Numbered from the stretch's first letter, positions 23,629 through 31,756 are shown. The stretch: 47,048 nt of DNA from Streptomyces sp. PT12 (GCF_003311645.1 NZ_QEST01000167.1:1-47048), one strand, 5' to 3'. Numbers and translations: made by a program. Notes: a model not told the origin generated them from the sequence alone.

Positions 23629-25361
23629 CCACGGCGCACCAGGCGGGCTGGGGCTACGCCACCTCCACCGGCCTCGCGTTCACCCACGAGGAGATCGTGG
23701 ACCCGCACTTCGAAGCCTGCGCCCCGCACTACCGCGCGGCGCTCGACAGCGTGGGCATCGGGCCCGGCTGGCGGGTGCTGGACGCCGGGTGCGGCGGCGG
23801 CGCGTTCCTGCCCTGGCTGGCCGAGCTGGTCGGCCCCGCGGGGCAGGTCGCGGCGGTCGACCTGGCGGCGGAGAACGCGCGGCTCGCGGCCGAGCGGGCC
23901 CGGGCCCACCCGGCCCGGGACCGGATCTCCGTCCGGTGCGGCAGTCTGCTTGAACTCCCTTACGCGGACGACGAGTTCGACGCGGTGTGGTGTGCCAACG
24001 CGACGCAGTACCTGGACGACGCCGAGCTGGCCGTCGCGCTGGCCGAGCTGCGCCGGGTCACCCGGCCCGGCGGGCTAGTCGCCGTCAAGGACGTGGACGG
24101 CACGCTCAGCCTGGTCCGCCCGGCCGACCCGTTCCTGATCACCGACTTCTTCCGCGCCTCGGCCGCCGCGCCCGGCTACGCCCGGCAGTTGCTGCGCGGC
24201 GGCGACCTGTACCGGTGGCTGCGCGGCGCCGGGCTGACCGAGGTGCGGCAGCACACCCAGCTGATGGAGTTTCACGCGCCGCTGTCGCCGGCCGAGCTAC
24301 GGTTCTACGCGCACGCGTGCGCACGCTTCGGGGAGCAGGCCGGGCGCGCCGGCCTCCCCGGCGACTGGGCGCCCTTCCTCGACCCTGACGCGCCGTCCAA
24401 CCCGCTGCGCGCCCCGGACGGATACATCAGGGAGGGCAACGTCGTGGCCGTCGGCACCGTGCCAAGCCCTGTCCCCGCACCACACCCGAACCACACCCGA
24501 ACCACACCCGAACGACCAGCAGGAGAACCGAAGCACATGAGCCACCCAGAGAACACCGCCCGCGGCACCGAGGCGACGGAGAGCGAGCGCTACCGGCGCG
24601 GCAGGGCCAAGCTGCTTGAGGTGACGGGCGAGCGCGGCGCCGCCGCGATGGCGGGGCTGGACGACATCGCGCCCGACCTGGCCAGGTACGTCATTGAGTT
24701 CGCCTTTGGCGATGTCTACGCCAGGCCCGGACTCACCCTGGCGCAGCGGGAGCTGGCGACGGTCGCGGCGCTGAGCGCGCAGGGGGACACCGCCGGGCAG
24801 CTGACGGTCCACCTCAACGCCGCGCTGAGCCTCGGCCTCAGCCCGGAGGAGCTGGTCGAGACGCTGATCCAGCTCGTCCCTTTCGCCGGGTTCCCCCGGG
24901 CGCTGAACGCGGTCCGTGTCGTCAGGGAGGTCATCGCCGAGCGTGGGCTCACCGTCGCCCCCGAGGTGCACGCCGACGACCGGGACCGCTACCAGCGGGG
25001 CGCCGAGAAGCTGGTGGAGATCGATGGGAAGCACGGCCTTGACGTGGTGGAATCCCTCCGGGACCTCGCCCCCGACCTGGGCCGGTACATCGTCGAGTTC
25101 ACCTTCGGCGACGTCTACCAGCGCGCCTCGCTCACGCCCGGGCGGCGCCAGCTGGTCACCGTCGCCGCGCTGACCGCGCTCGGGGACACCGCGCCGCAGC
25201 AGCGGGTGCACATCGGCGCCGCGCTGAACGTCGGGCTGAGCCCGGCGCAGGTGGTGGAGACCCTCATCCAGGTGGTGCCCTACGCCGGATTCCCCCGGGT
25301 GCTGAACGCAATCCGGGTGGCCAGGGACGTGTTCGAGGAACGCGGCACCTCGGCGCGGTAG
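23625..25361 (+). CDS. SAM methyltransferase in-frame with tandem carboxymuconolactone-decarboxylase-like domains
   Basis: One frame stays open from ATG 23625 for 578 residues. Residues 1-290 are a class I methyltransferase: VLDAGCGGGAFLPWLAELVG (51-70), VAAVDLA, the post-motif DEFDAVWCANATQYL and LRRVTRPGGLVAVKD. Residues from about 305 are two CMD-like repeats. Between them lies a repetitive linker, AVGTVPSPVPAPHPNHTRTTPER, whose DNA is three copies of an 11-bp unit. The absence of a stop may be a real fusion or the accident of repeat number; with one or four copies, methyltransferase translation would end in a classic ATGA overlap at 24537-24540. I therefore also list the downstream half separately. 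It overlaps the hydrolase gene by four bases. Confidence 0.7.
   Translation: MTTAHQAGWGYATSTGLAFTHEEIVDPHFEACAPHYRAALDSVGIGPGWRVLDAGCGGGAFLPWLAELVGPAGQVAAVDLAAENARLAAERARAHPARDRISVRCGSLLELPYADDEFDAVWCANATQYLDDAELAVALAELRRVTRPGGLVAVKDVDGTLSLVRPADPFLITDFFRASAAAPGYARQLLRGGDLYRWLRGAGLTEVRQHTQLMEFHAPLSPAELRFYAHACARFGEQAGRAGLPGDWAPFLDPDAPSNPLRAPDGYIREGNVVAVGTVPSPVPAPHPNHTRTTPERPAGEPKHMSHPENTARGTEATESERYRRGRAKLLEVTGERGAAAMAGLDDIAPDLARYVIEFAFGDVYARPGLTLAQRELATVAALSAQGDTAGQLTVHLNAALSLGLSPEELVETLIQLVPFAGFPRALNAVRVVREVIAERGLTVAPEVHADDRDRYQRGAEKLVEIDGKHGLDVVESLRDLAPDLGRYIVEFTFGDVYQRASLTPGRRQLVTVAALTALGDTAPQQRVHIGAALNVGLSPAQVVETLIQVVPYAGFPRVLNAIRVARDVFEERGTSAR
24481..24513. repeat. Three exact copies of an 11-bp unit between methyltransferase and CMD coding parts
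   Basis: CACACCCGAAC occurs at 24481-24491, 24492-24502 and 24503-24513. The unit length is not a multiple of three, so any change in copy number other than by three shifts the frame. The three-copy state joins the two proteins. One or four copies would bring TGA at 24538-24540 into frame. Confidence 0.85.
24537..25361 (+). CDS. Tandem carboxymuconolactone decarboxylase/AhpD-like protein (alternative internal start)
   Basis: ATG 24537 follows GCAGGAGAAC with good spacing, so independent initiation is likely even though the frame is open from upstream. The 274 residues are two similar units: ERYRRGRAKLLEVTGERGAA to VVREVIAERG, and DRYQRGAEKLVEIDGKHGLD to the end. Both contain the pattern P(D)LxRYxxEFxFGDVYxR, LAQRELATVAAL or GRRQLVTVAAL, and LSPxxxVETLIQxVPxxGFPRxLNA. 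This is gamma-carboxymuconolactone decarboxylase, not peroxidase AhpD, since the CxxC pair is missing. It could decarboxylate a lactone acid or act as an isomerase in the cluster. Confidence 0.8.
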   Translation: MSHPENTARGTEATESERYRRGRAKLLEVTGERGAAAMAGLDDIAPDLARYVIEFAFGDVYARPGLTLAQRELATVAALSAQGDTAGQLTVHLNAALSLGLSPEELVETLIQLVPFAGFPRALNAVRVVREVIAERGLTVAPEVHADDRDRYQRGAEKLVEIDGKHGLDVVESLRDLAPDLGRYIVEFTFGDVYQRASLTPGRRQLVTVAALTALGDTAPQQRVHIGAALNVGLSPAQVVETLIQVVPYAGFPRVLNAIRVARDVFEERGTSAR

Positions 25362-25450
25362 CGCCGGGCACCGGGAGCCGGAGCCGGGATTTCCGCCGCG
25401 GCAACGCCTGTCACCACTCGATGAACCACCGGTCAACGAAAGGGAAGTCA

Positions 25451-26650
25451 GTGCGGACGACAGAAGTCGCGGCGGATTTCGGCGCGCTCGGCGAGGAATT
25501 CACCCGGAACCCCTATCCGGTGTACGCCGGACTCCGCGCCCGGGGGCCGGTACACCGGGTGCGGGTGCCCGAGGGCGCGGAGGGCTGGCTGGTGGTGGGG
25601 TACGAGGCGTGCCGGGCCGCGCTGACCGACCCTGCCCTCTCCAAGTCGTGGCGGGACGCCTCCCCTGCGCTGCCCCTGACCCGGCTCTCGGCGGGCGAGA
25701 ACCTGCTGAGCTCGAACCCGCCCGACCACACCCGGCTGCGCCGGCTGGTGGCGCGGGAGTTCACCACCCGCAGGATCGAGGGGCTGGCGCCCCGGGTGGC
25801 GGCGCTGACCGGCGAGCTGCTTGACGCCATGCTGGCCCGCGCCGAGGGGCGGGCCGACCTGGTGGACGCGCTGGCGTTCCCGCTGGCGATGGGCATCATC
25901 TGCGAGCTGCTCGGGGTGCCGTCGCTTGACCGGGCCGCCTTCAGGGGGTGGGCCGAGGACGCGCTGAGCAGCCCGGATCAGGAGACCAGGACGGCGGCCA
26001 CCGGGTCGATGACCCGGTATCTGGTCGCCATGGTGGCGGAGAAGCGCGGGCTGCCTGGCGATGACCTGATGAGCGCGCTCATCCGCACCACCGACGAGGC
26101 GGGCGACCGGCTCTCCCCTGACGAACTCATCGGCATGGCGTGGCTGTTGCTCGTCACCGGGTTCGAGACCACGGTGAACCTGATCGCCTCGGGGGTGCTG
26201 ACGCTGCTGCGCCACCCGGAGCAGCTGGCCGCGCTGCGCGCCGAGCCCGGGCTGGTCGACAACGCCGTCGAGGAGGTGCTGCGCTACGAGGGGCCGGTGG
26301 AGACCACCACATACCGCTTCACCACGACGCCCGTGGAGATCGGCGGGGTGACCGTGCCGGGGGGCGGTGAGCTGGTGCTGATCGCGCTGGCGGACGCGGA
26401 CCGGGACCCGGCGCGCTTCGCCGAGCCGCAGCGGTTCGACATCCGCCGGCCGACCGGCGGGCACCTCGCCTTCGGACACGGCGTCCACTACTGCCTGGGC
26501 GCGCCGCTGGCCCGGCTCCAGGCCCGTATCGTGCTCAACGCCCTGCTGGCGCGCTGCCCGGGTCTCGCCCTGGCTGTCGACCCGACGGAACTGAGCTGGC
26601 GCCACGGCCTGTTGATCCGGGGTCCGCGGCGGCTGCCCATCGGCTGGTGA
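25451..26650 (+). CDS. Cytochrome P450
   Basis: The protein has 399 residues from GTG 25451, with AAGGGAAG upstream. The haem-ligand loop is FGHGVHYCLG (Cys348), the K-helix ExxR is EVLR (275-278), and the I-helix reads VTGFETT (235-241), with Gly-Phe in place of the more common Ala-Gly before the acid/Thr pair. EFTTRRIEGLAPRV and LLSSNPPDHTRLRRLV are typical of soluble actinomycete class I P450s such as CYP107. It needs a ferredoxin and reductase that are not in the window. It likely hydroxylates or epoxidises the cluster intermediate. It is the last gene of the plus-strand run. Confidence 0.92.
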   Translation: MRTTEVAADFGALGEEFTRNPYPVYAGLRARGPVHRVRVPEGAEGWLVVGYEACRAALTDPALSKSWRDASPALPLTRLSAGENLLSSNPPDHTRLRRLVAREFTTRRIEGLAPRVAALTGELLDAMLARAEGRADLVDALAFPLAMGIICELLGVPSLDRAAFRGWAEDALSSPDQETRTAATGSMTRYLVAMVAEKRGLPGDDLMSALIRTTDEAGDRLSPDELIGMAWLLLVTGFETTVNLIASGVLTLLRHPEQLAALRAEPGLVDNAVEEVLRYEGPVETTTYRFTTTPVEIGGVTVPGGGELVLIALADADRDPARFAEPQRFDIRRPTGGHLAFGHGVHYCLGAPLARLQARIVLNALLARCPGLALAVDPTELSWRHGLLIRGPRRLPIGW

Positions 26651-26705
26651 CCGGCGCGGCACTTCCTTGGCTATCCCGCCGCGCTCGGAAACACACGAAC
26701 GAACA

Positions 26706-26749
26706 GAACGCGTTCGCACCGCTGACCGATCATTAATCTAGACCTAGAT
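26706..26749. promoter_or_regulatory. Two palindromes between P450 and response-regulator genes
   Basis: GAACGCGTTC (26706-26715) is a perfect 10-bp palindrome. ATCTAG-AC-CTAGAT (about 26736-26749) has perfect six-base arms. Both fall in an unusually AT-rich 190-bp gap upstream of the response regulator and downstream of the P450. They are candidate operators, or in the second case a small hairpin at the operon end. Confidence 0.3.
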
Positions 26750-26763
26750 CCAACTCTCACACA

Positions 26764-26791
26764 ACTGTACGATCTTACGTATCATTGTCAA
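26764..26791 (-). promoter_or_regulatory. Candidate minus-strand promoter TTGACA-N16-TACAGT
   Basis: On the minus strand the -35 TTGACA (26791-26786) is a perfect consensus hexamer, and the -10 TACAGT (26769-26764) keeps T, A and the final T, with a 16-base spacer. It points towards the 3' end of the P450 gene, where no minus-strand gene exists, so it would give an antisense transcript. Confidence 0.35.
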
Positions 26792-26840
26792 CCGTATCCC
26801 GGGGTTCTCACCGCGTCTCGGGGAGTGGGGGAACGACTCA

Positions 26841-27446
26841 GTGATACGAATCATGTTGGCCGAGGACATGCACATGGTTCGGGGGGCACTGGTCGCCCTG
26901 CTGGAGGGGGAGCCGGGACTGTCGGTGGTGGCGGAGGTCGACCGGGGCGACGCGATCGTATCCACGGCGCTTGAGAGCCGCCCTGACGTGGCGGTCATCG
27001 ACATCGACCTGCCCGGCATCGACGGCATCACGGCCGCGGGCGCGCTGCACCAGCGGCTGCCGGAGTGCCGCACGCTGGTGCTGACCGCGCTGGGCCGACC
27101 TGGCACCCTGCAACGCGCGTTAGCCGCCCGGGTCAGCGGCTTCCTGCTGAAGGACGCGCAACCCCACGAACTGGCCGAGGCCATCAGGAAGATCGCCCAG
27201 GGGGGCCGGGTGATCGCCCCGGAGCTGGCCCTGGCGTGCTGGGAGAGCGACGTCAGCCCTCTGACCCTCCGCGAGACCGACGTGCTGCGGCAGACGGCGA
27301 GCGGCGCCGAGCCAGCCGAGATCGCGCACCGGATGAACCTCTCCGTTGGCACCGTCCGCAACTACCTCACCGCCGCGGTCGCCAAGCTGCACGCCAGAAA
27401 CCGGCTGGACGCCATCCGGATCGCCGAGCGCGCCGGCTGGCTGTAG
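26841..27446 (+). CDS. NarL/LuxR-type response regulator with a TTA codon
   Basis: The protein has 201 residues from GTG 26841. The receiver domain has the acidic pair in LAEDM (8-9), the phosphoacceptor Asp54 in VIDIDLPGIDG, Thr82 and Lys104 in FLLKD. The C-terminal LuxR HTH is LTLRETDVLRQTASGAEPAE and MNLSVGTVRNYLTAAVAKL. Leu94 is encoded by TTA (27120-27122), so translation probably depends on the bldA tRNA. Its 3' end overlaps the 3' end of the convergent histidine kinase gene by 80 bp. The two are likely a cognate pair, although they do not share a promoter. Confidence 0.92.
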   Translation: MIRIMLAEDMHMVRGALVALLEGEPGLSVVAEVDRGDAIVSTALESRPDVAVIDIDLPGIDGITAAGALHQRLPECRTLVLTALGRPGTLQRALAARVSGFLLKDAQPHELAEAIRKIAQGGRVIAPELALACWESDVSPLTLRETDVLRQTASGAEPAEIAHRMNLSVGTVRNYLTAAVAKLHARNRLDAIRIAERAGWL

Positions 27447-28608
27447 CCGAGCCTTCGGCGGCGTCCGCCGGCATCGCGGGGAAGGCGGCCCGCAGCCGGA
27501 ACCAGCCCTTGCGGTGGGACCAGGTCAACACCCCGCCGACCGCGGCGACCCGCGCGGCCAGCCCCTCGAGCCCACTGCCGGTCTCCTCGCCCCGCGGCGG
27601 CTCGTAGCCGTCGTTGGACAGCAGCAGCACCGGGCGGCGGTTCACCAGCCCCACCGTGATCCGGCAGGACCTGGCCTGGCTGTGCCGCAGGATGTTGGTG
27701 GTGCCCTCCCGCAGCACCGCGGTCATCGCCGCCTCGACCCGCCCTTCGCCCAGCACCGGCAGGTCGTCGACGACATCGGTGACCACCCCCGCGGTCCGCA
27801 GCACCCGCTGCACGGAGGCGAGTTCGACGGGGAGCGAGAGGTGCGGCGGCACCGTGGAGAGGGAGCGCACCTCGGCGAGGGCGCGCCGGGAGAGCGAGAT
27901 CAGCTCCGTGACCTCGTCGCGGCTCGGGGCGCGCTGTCCGGCCAGCCGGCGGTCGATCAGCTCGGCCTGCACCACGATGGCGGAGAGGCTGTAGCCGATC
28001 AGGTCGTGCAGGTCGCGCTGGAGCCGCTGCCGTTCCGCGGCGGCCCTGCGCCGCTCCTCGCCGGCCAGCGCGCGGGCCGCGGCCAGCGCCGCCCGGTAGC
28101 GGTGCACGCCGTGGCCGAGGGCCGCGGCGGCGGCCAACGAGACGCCGAGATAGCCGAGTTCGCCGAGGGCCAGGAACGGCACCGACACCGTGACCAGCAG
28201 CAGCGCGCAGGCGAGGCGCCAGCGGCCGCGCCGCACCGCCACCACCGGGACGCAGCCGAGCCAGTCGAGCAGGGCGATCAGCAGCGCCCGCGGCCAGCCC
28301 TCGCCGTCGGCCAGGAAGAGGACGGCCCCCAGCCCGCCCACCGCCCCCGGCACGGTGGCGATCAGCGCCTTCGCCAGGAGGGGGCGCTCCTGGAGCAGAC
28401 GGACCAGCGGGCTGTCCAGGGCGGAGGTGTCGGCCGGCGCCACTGGCTCCCCCGGGGCGGGGCGGGGGCGCCGCGGCCCCGGGGCCGGGGTGAGCGAGGG
28501 CGGGGCGGCGTCGGGCCGCCCGTAGGGGGCCCTGGGCAGCTCGTGCACACGGGCTTTAACGAGATCTTCTTCGCCTCTTAACGGACCGCCCAAACCTGAA
28601 AACGCCAT
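27367..28608 (-). CDS. Sensor histidine kinase (HisKA_3/DesK-type)
   Basis: The protein has 413 residues from ATG 28608, with GGGGGGAA at good distance. A proline-rich N-terminus precedes membrane segments at about 78-100, 107-125 and 131-165. Then come a coiled-coil linker, the phosphoacceptor box RDLHDLIGYSLSAI (His201) and an ATPase domain with LREGTTNILRHS (Asn306) and GSGLEGLAARV. Leu10 is a TTA codon (28579-28581). A start after this residue cannot be excluded but would lack the good ribosome-binding site. The C-terminal 25 residues are Arg/Trp-rich and antisense to the response-regulator HTH, perhaps a non-essential extension. Confidence 0.88.
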   Translation of the reverse strand: MAFSGLGGPLRGEEDLVKARVHELPRAPYGRPDAAPPSLTPAPGPRRPRPAPGEPVAPADTSALDSPLVRLLQERPLLAKALIATVPGAVGGLGAVLFLADGEGWPRALLIALLDWLGCVPVVAVRRGRWRLACALLLVTVSVPFLALGELGYLGVSLAAAAALGHGVHRYRAALAAARALAGEERRRAAAERQRLQRDLHDLIGYSLSAIVVQAELIDRRLAGQRAPSRDEVTELISLSRRALAEVRSLSTVPPHLSLPVELASVQRVLRTAGVVTDVVDDLPVLGEGRVEAAMTAVLREGTTNILRHSQARSCRITVGLVNRRPVLLLSNDGYEPPRGEETGSGLEGLAARVAAVGGVLTWSHRKGWFRLRAAFPAMPADAAEGSATASRRARRSGWRPAGFWRAAWRPRR

Positions 28609-28952
28609 GAAGTTCCCCCCGAGCGGTCATACCAGAATTCAGTCGAACAGCGAACGACAGAACGCCTTGACGGGTCGAGCAAGCGGATCGGCCTACCGGC
28701 CAGTATGGCGATCCCGCGCACCGTCGTGTCCCGAGCCCCATTGCGCGAGCACGTGTCCGGTTGTGACGTTACCAGGCGCGACCTGCGCAAAGATGAAGTT
28801 GCGGTGGCCACTTGTGGCCGCCGTCCGGCACCCGAGCGGACCGCCCTTGGCCCGGCGAGCGGGAACGCGCCGGCCGGGGCGGCGGCCCGGGATATGAGAT
28901 CTTCACATCCGTTCGTGCGGGCGTCACTGGTTGCGCCCGCCAACGGGCTGAG
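28609..28952. promoter_or_regulatory. 344-bp divergent intergenic region between histidine kinase and SARP
   Basis: No gene is supported here. A TTGACG hexamer lies near 28667 without a convincing -10. The base composition is less GC-rich than neighbours near 28620-28680 and again after 28900. It must hold promoters for the leftward kinase gene and the rightward SARP gene. Confidence 0.35.
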
Positions 28953-28964
28953 ATGCTTGATTCC

Positions 28965-29807
28965 ATGGAATTTGGAGTTCTCGGACCACTCAAAGCTCAC
29001 ATGAACGCCATATCCATCGTCCCGACCGCCGGAAAACCCCGACAAATCCTCTCACTTCTCGCCGTCAGGGCAGGCGGTGTCGTCCACGTCGAAACGCTGA
29101 TGGCCGAGGTGTGGGGCAACGCAATTCCGAGAAGTGCGAGCACCACCTTACAGACGTACATCCTTCAACTCAGGAAAAAGCTCACCGAAGCGGGCGTTAG
29201 ACAAACCGGCCGCAGCGCCAAGGAGGTGCTGTCGACCAGCTACGGCGGCTACCGGCTCGCCCCGGACGAATTCTCCCTCGACCTGCTGGAGTTCCAGCGG
29301 CTGGTGCGGCTCGGCGGCACGGCACTGACCGGCAACGACCCCGGCGGCGCGGCCACCCACCTGCGGCGCGCCCTGGCCCTGTGGCGCGGCCCGGCCCTGG
29401 CCGACGTGCCGGTGGGCGAGGTGCTCGGCACGGAGGTCATCGGGATGCAGGAGGCCCGTTCCCTGGCGCTGGAGCTGCGGCTCGAGGCCGACCTGCGGCT
29501 CGGCAGGCACGCGGAGATCATCGGCGAGCTGCGGATGCTGGTGAACCGTGAGCCGCTCAACGAGACCCTCGCCGCCCAGCTGATGACCGCGCTCTACCGG
29601 GCCGGCCACACCTGGCGGGCGCTCGGCGTCTTCCAGTCCCTCAGACAGTCCCTCATCGAGGAGCTGGGCGTCGAGCCGACGCCCCGGGTGCAGCGGCTGC
29701 ACCAGGCCATCCTGGCCAACGACACCGAGCTCGATGTCTGGCCTGGCGCCTCCCCCACCGCTCCTTCCACCCCGCTGCGGCACTTCCCGCGCTCGCTGTC
29801 GGCCTGA
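28965..29807 (+). CDS. SARP-family transcriptional activator with a TTA codon
   Basis: The protein has 280 residues from ATG 28965; an in-frame ATG at 28953 is equally possible, and neither has a strong ribosome-binding site. It starts MEFGVLGPLKAHMN. The OmpR-like winged HTH (about 15-100) has KPRQILSLLAVRAGGVVHVE, SASTTLQTYILQLRKKL and STSYGGYRLAPDEF. The bacterial transcriptional activation domain (about 105-260) has LRRALALWRGPALADVPVGE and ELGVEPTPRVQRLHQAIL. There are no ATPase or TPR extensions, so it is a small DnrI/ActII-ORF4-type SARP. Leu62 is TTA (29148-29150), which implies bldA dependence. It is likely the pathway-specific activator of this cluster. Confidence 0.92.
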   Translation: MEFGVLGPLKAHMNAISIVPTAGKPRQILSLLAVRAGGVVHVETLMAEVWGNAIPRSASTTLQTYILQLRKKLTEAGVRQTGRSAKEVLSTSYGGYRLAPDEFSLDLLEFQRLVRLGGTALTGNDPGGAATHLRRALALWRGPALADVPVGEVLGTEVIGMQEARSLALELRLEADLRLGRHAEIIGELRMLVNREPLNETLAAQLMTALYRAGHTWRALGVFQSLRQSLIEELGVEPTPRVQRLHQAILANDTELDVWPGASPTAPSTPLRHFPRSLSA

Positions 29808-29913
29808 CGGGCGCGCGCCCAGCCGCCAGGCACCCGTTCCGCACCGCCACCCCGGGGCGCCACCGTCGCCGCCCCGCCGAGCGGCCCGACCCGCCGCCCG
29901 GCGCCCGGACGTC

Positions 29914-30417
29914 TCACCGCGGCTGGGCCGCAAGCCGGGAGCCCGGCTCCCACACCCCGAACACGCCCCGCTGGTACAGGGCCGCGGTGCGCGGGAAGAG
30001 CTCGCTCTCCTCCACCCGCCCGATCACCAGCAGGTGGTCCCCCATGTCCACGGACCGCACCAGCCGACACCCGGCGTAGGCCACGGCCGCATCAGGCAGC
30101 ACCGGCACGCCGCCAAGGCCGCCGCGCCAGACCACCTCGTCGAACTTGCGCGCCGCCTTCCCCGCGAAGAGCCGGGCCGCCTCCCGCCCCTCGTGGGCGA
30201 CGAAGTTGAGCGCGAACACCCCCGAGGCGAGCAGCCCGGGCAGCGTCCTCGACCTCTTGTCCACGCACACCAGCAGCTGGGGCGGCTCGGCTGAGACCGC
30301 GGAGAAGGCGTTGCAGGTGAACCCGCGCGGGCCGCCGTCCTCGCCGAGCGCGGTGACGATCGCGACGGGTGTGGGCAACGTGCCGAAGAGCTTCCGGAAG
30401 GTATCCGCGTCCAGCAT
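29914..30417 (-). CDS. Flavin reductase (HpaC/ActVB-like)
   Basis: The protein has 167 residues. I chose ATG 30417 because GGAG lies eight bases upstream; a GTG at 30426 is an alternative. FRKLFGTLPTPVAIVTA, FTCNAFSAVSAEPPQLLVCV, GVFALNFVAHEG and DHLLVIGRVEE are the standard conserved blocks of NAD(P)H:flavin oxidoreductases of two-component monooxygenases. The monooxygenase component is probably the acyl-CoA-dehydrogenase-like protein encoded directly upstream on the same strand (181 bp apart). Reduced FMN or FAD would be delivered by diffusion. Confidence 0.88.
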   Translation of the reverse strand: MLDADTFRKLFGTLPTPVAIVTALGEDGGPRGFTCNAFSAVSAEPPQLLVCVDKRSRTLPGLLASGVFALNFVAHEGREAARLFAGKAARKFDEVVWRGGLGGVPVLPDAAVAYAGCRLVRSVDMGDHLLVIGRVEESELFPRTAALYQRGVFGVWEPGSRLAAQPR

Positions 30418-30598
30418 GACGTCCACTCCGTAGTTCAGTCACGGGCCTCTCCCGCTGCCTGCCCCGCAGTTTCGGGCCACCGGCTCGAAGGCGCGTGGAG
30501 GGCGACTCGAACGCTCCCCCGCCCCGAACATGCCGCGGCGCCCAGGCCGTTCGGACACCGGCAGCGGCCTCCGCGAGCCGCCTGGGCGCCGGGCCGGG

Positions 30599-31756
30599 TC
30601 AGCGGTCGAACCGCTGGGACGCGAAGAGCGTCGCCGCCGGGTCGAAGGCGAGCGCGATATGGGTGGCGATGGAGTTCACGTCGGACCACAGCCGTTGCAG
30701 CGGGTTGCCCGTGGTGTGCCCCGAGGTGCCCGCCGTGGCGAACATCCGGTTGACGGCGTTGGTCACCAGCTCGGTCGCCAGCGCGTAGTCTCGCATGTTC
30801 TGCGCCACCTCCCCCTCGGTGACCCGGGACCCGCCGTCGGCCAGCCGCGCCGCCCGCTCCAACAGCAGTGCGGCGGCGTCGAGTTCGCCGGCGGCCCGGG
30901 TCAGCACCGCGTCATAGGTGCCGCGCGACGGGCCAGGCACGCCGGGCCGGCCACCGCCGCGGGCCAGCCGCTGCGCCGTCGTCTCGGTCCACAGCCGCAG
31001 CGCGGCGCGGCCGGCGCCCACCGCGGCGGGCGCGCAGGACAGCCCGTTGACCGCCTGGATCGGCACGGAGTGGCAGTCTGCCGCCGAGTCAAGCGGCCTG
31101 CCATCGAACAGCCGCTGCCGGTCCACGCTCCGCGCCTCGGGCACGAACTGGCCGTCGACGACGAGAGTGTTGCTGCCGGTGGCCCGCATGCCGGAGCCGT
31201 GCCAGGTGTCCTGGACGGTGAAGTCGGCGCGTGGCAGGGCGAACAGCTTGGCGGGCGGGGGGCCCTGGCGCTCCGCCTCGTCGCCGGGCAGCACGGCGCA
31301 GACCACAGCCCAGTCGCAGTAGTCGACGCCGCTGATGTACGCCCAGGAGCCGGTGACCCGCCAGCCGCCTGGCGCGGGCGTTGCCCTGCCGACCGGGGAC
31401 AGCGAGCCCACCACGAAGGTGTCGCCCCCCTTGGCCCACACCTCATCGCGCCCCTCGCTCGGCAGGAACGCGGCCATCCGTGCCAGGCTGGAGGCCACGG
31501 AGGCGCACCAGGCCGTGGCCGGACAGCCCTCGGCCACGGTGGCGACGGCCGCGTTGAACTCCTCGAAGGTGCCCTCATTGCCGCCCTGCGCGGCGGGCAC
31601 GAAGTGGCGCGCGAACCCCGTCTCCAGCATCAGCCCGACCACGTCGGGGGTCAGCCGCCGCCGCTCCTCCGCCGCCTGGGCGCGGCTGTGGGCCAGTTCG
31701 GCCAGCTTGGCCGACCGAGCGACAAGTCCGGTTCCCTGCGGAGCGTTTCGGTCCAT
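30599..31756 (-). CDS. Flavin-dependent monooxygenase of the acyl-CoA dehydrogenase fold (HsaA/ActVA-like)
   Basis: The protein has 385 residues, with AAGGAGG just upstream of ATG 31756. The fold is visible as AEERRRLTPDVVGLMLETGF, RHFVPAAQGGNEGTFEEF, VATVAEGCPATAWCASVASS, GGWRVTGSWAYISGVDYCDW and SGMRATGSNTLVVDG. The family's catalytic Glu of true acyl-CoA dehydrogenases is not evident, and the C-terminus RLWSDVNSIATHIALAFDPA matches group D monooxygenases. Together with the flavin reductase it forms a two-component hydroxylase. The TGGTGTTCGCA candidate operator lies 12 bp before its start codon. Confidence 0.85.
   Translation of the reverse strand: MDRNAPQGTGLVARSAKLAELAHSRAQAAEERRRLTPDVVGLMLETGFARHFVPAAQGGNEGTFEEFNAAVATVAEGCPATAWCASVASSLARMAAFLPSEGRDEVWAKGGDTFVVGSLSPVGRATPAPGGWRVTGSWAYISGVDYCDWAVVCAVLPGDEAERQGPPPAKLFALPRADFTVQDTWHGSGMRATGSNTLVVDGQFVPEARSVDRQRLFDGRPLDSAADCHSVPIQAVNGLSCAPAAVGAGRAALRLWTETTAQRLARGGGRPGVPGPSRGTYDAVLTRAAGELDAAALLLERAARLADGGSRVTEGEVAQNMRDYALATELVTNAVNRMFATAGTSGHTTGNPLQRLWSDVNSIATHIALAFDPAATLFASQRFDR

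Noticed and set aside
11675-26650. Type II aromatic PKS cluster
   Set aside because: No KS-alpha/CLF pair is present; the only condensing enzyme is a KAS III with a Cys-His-Asn triad.
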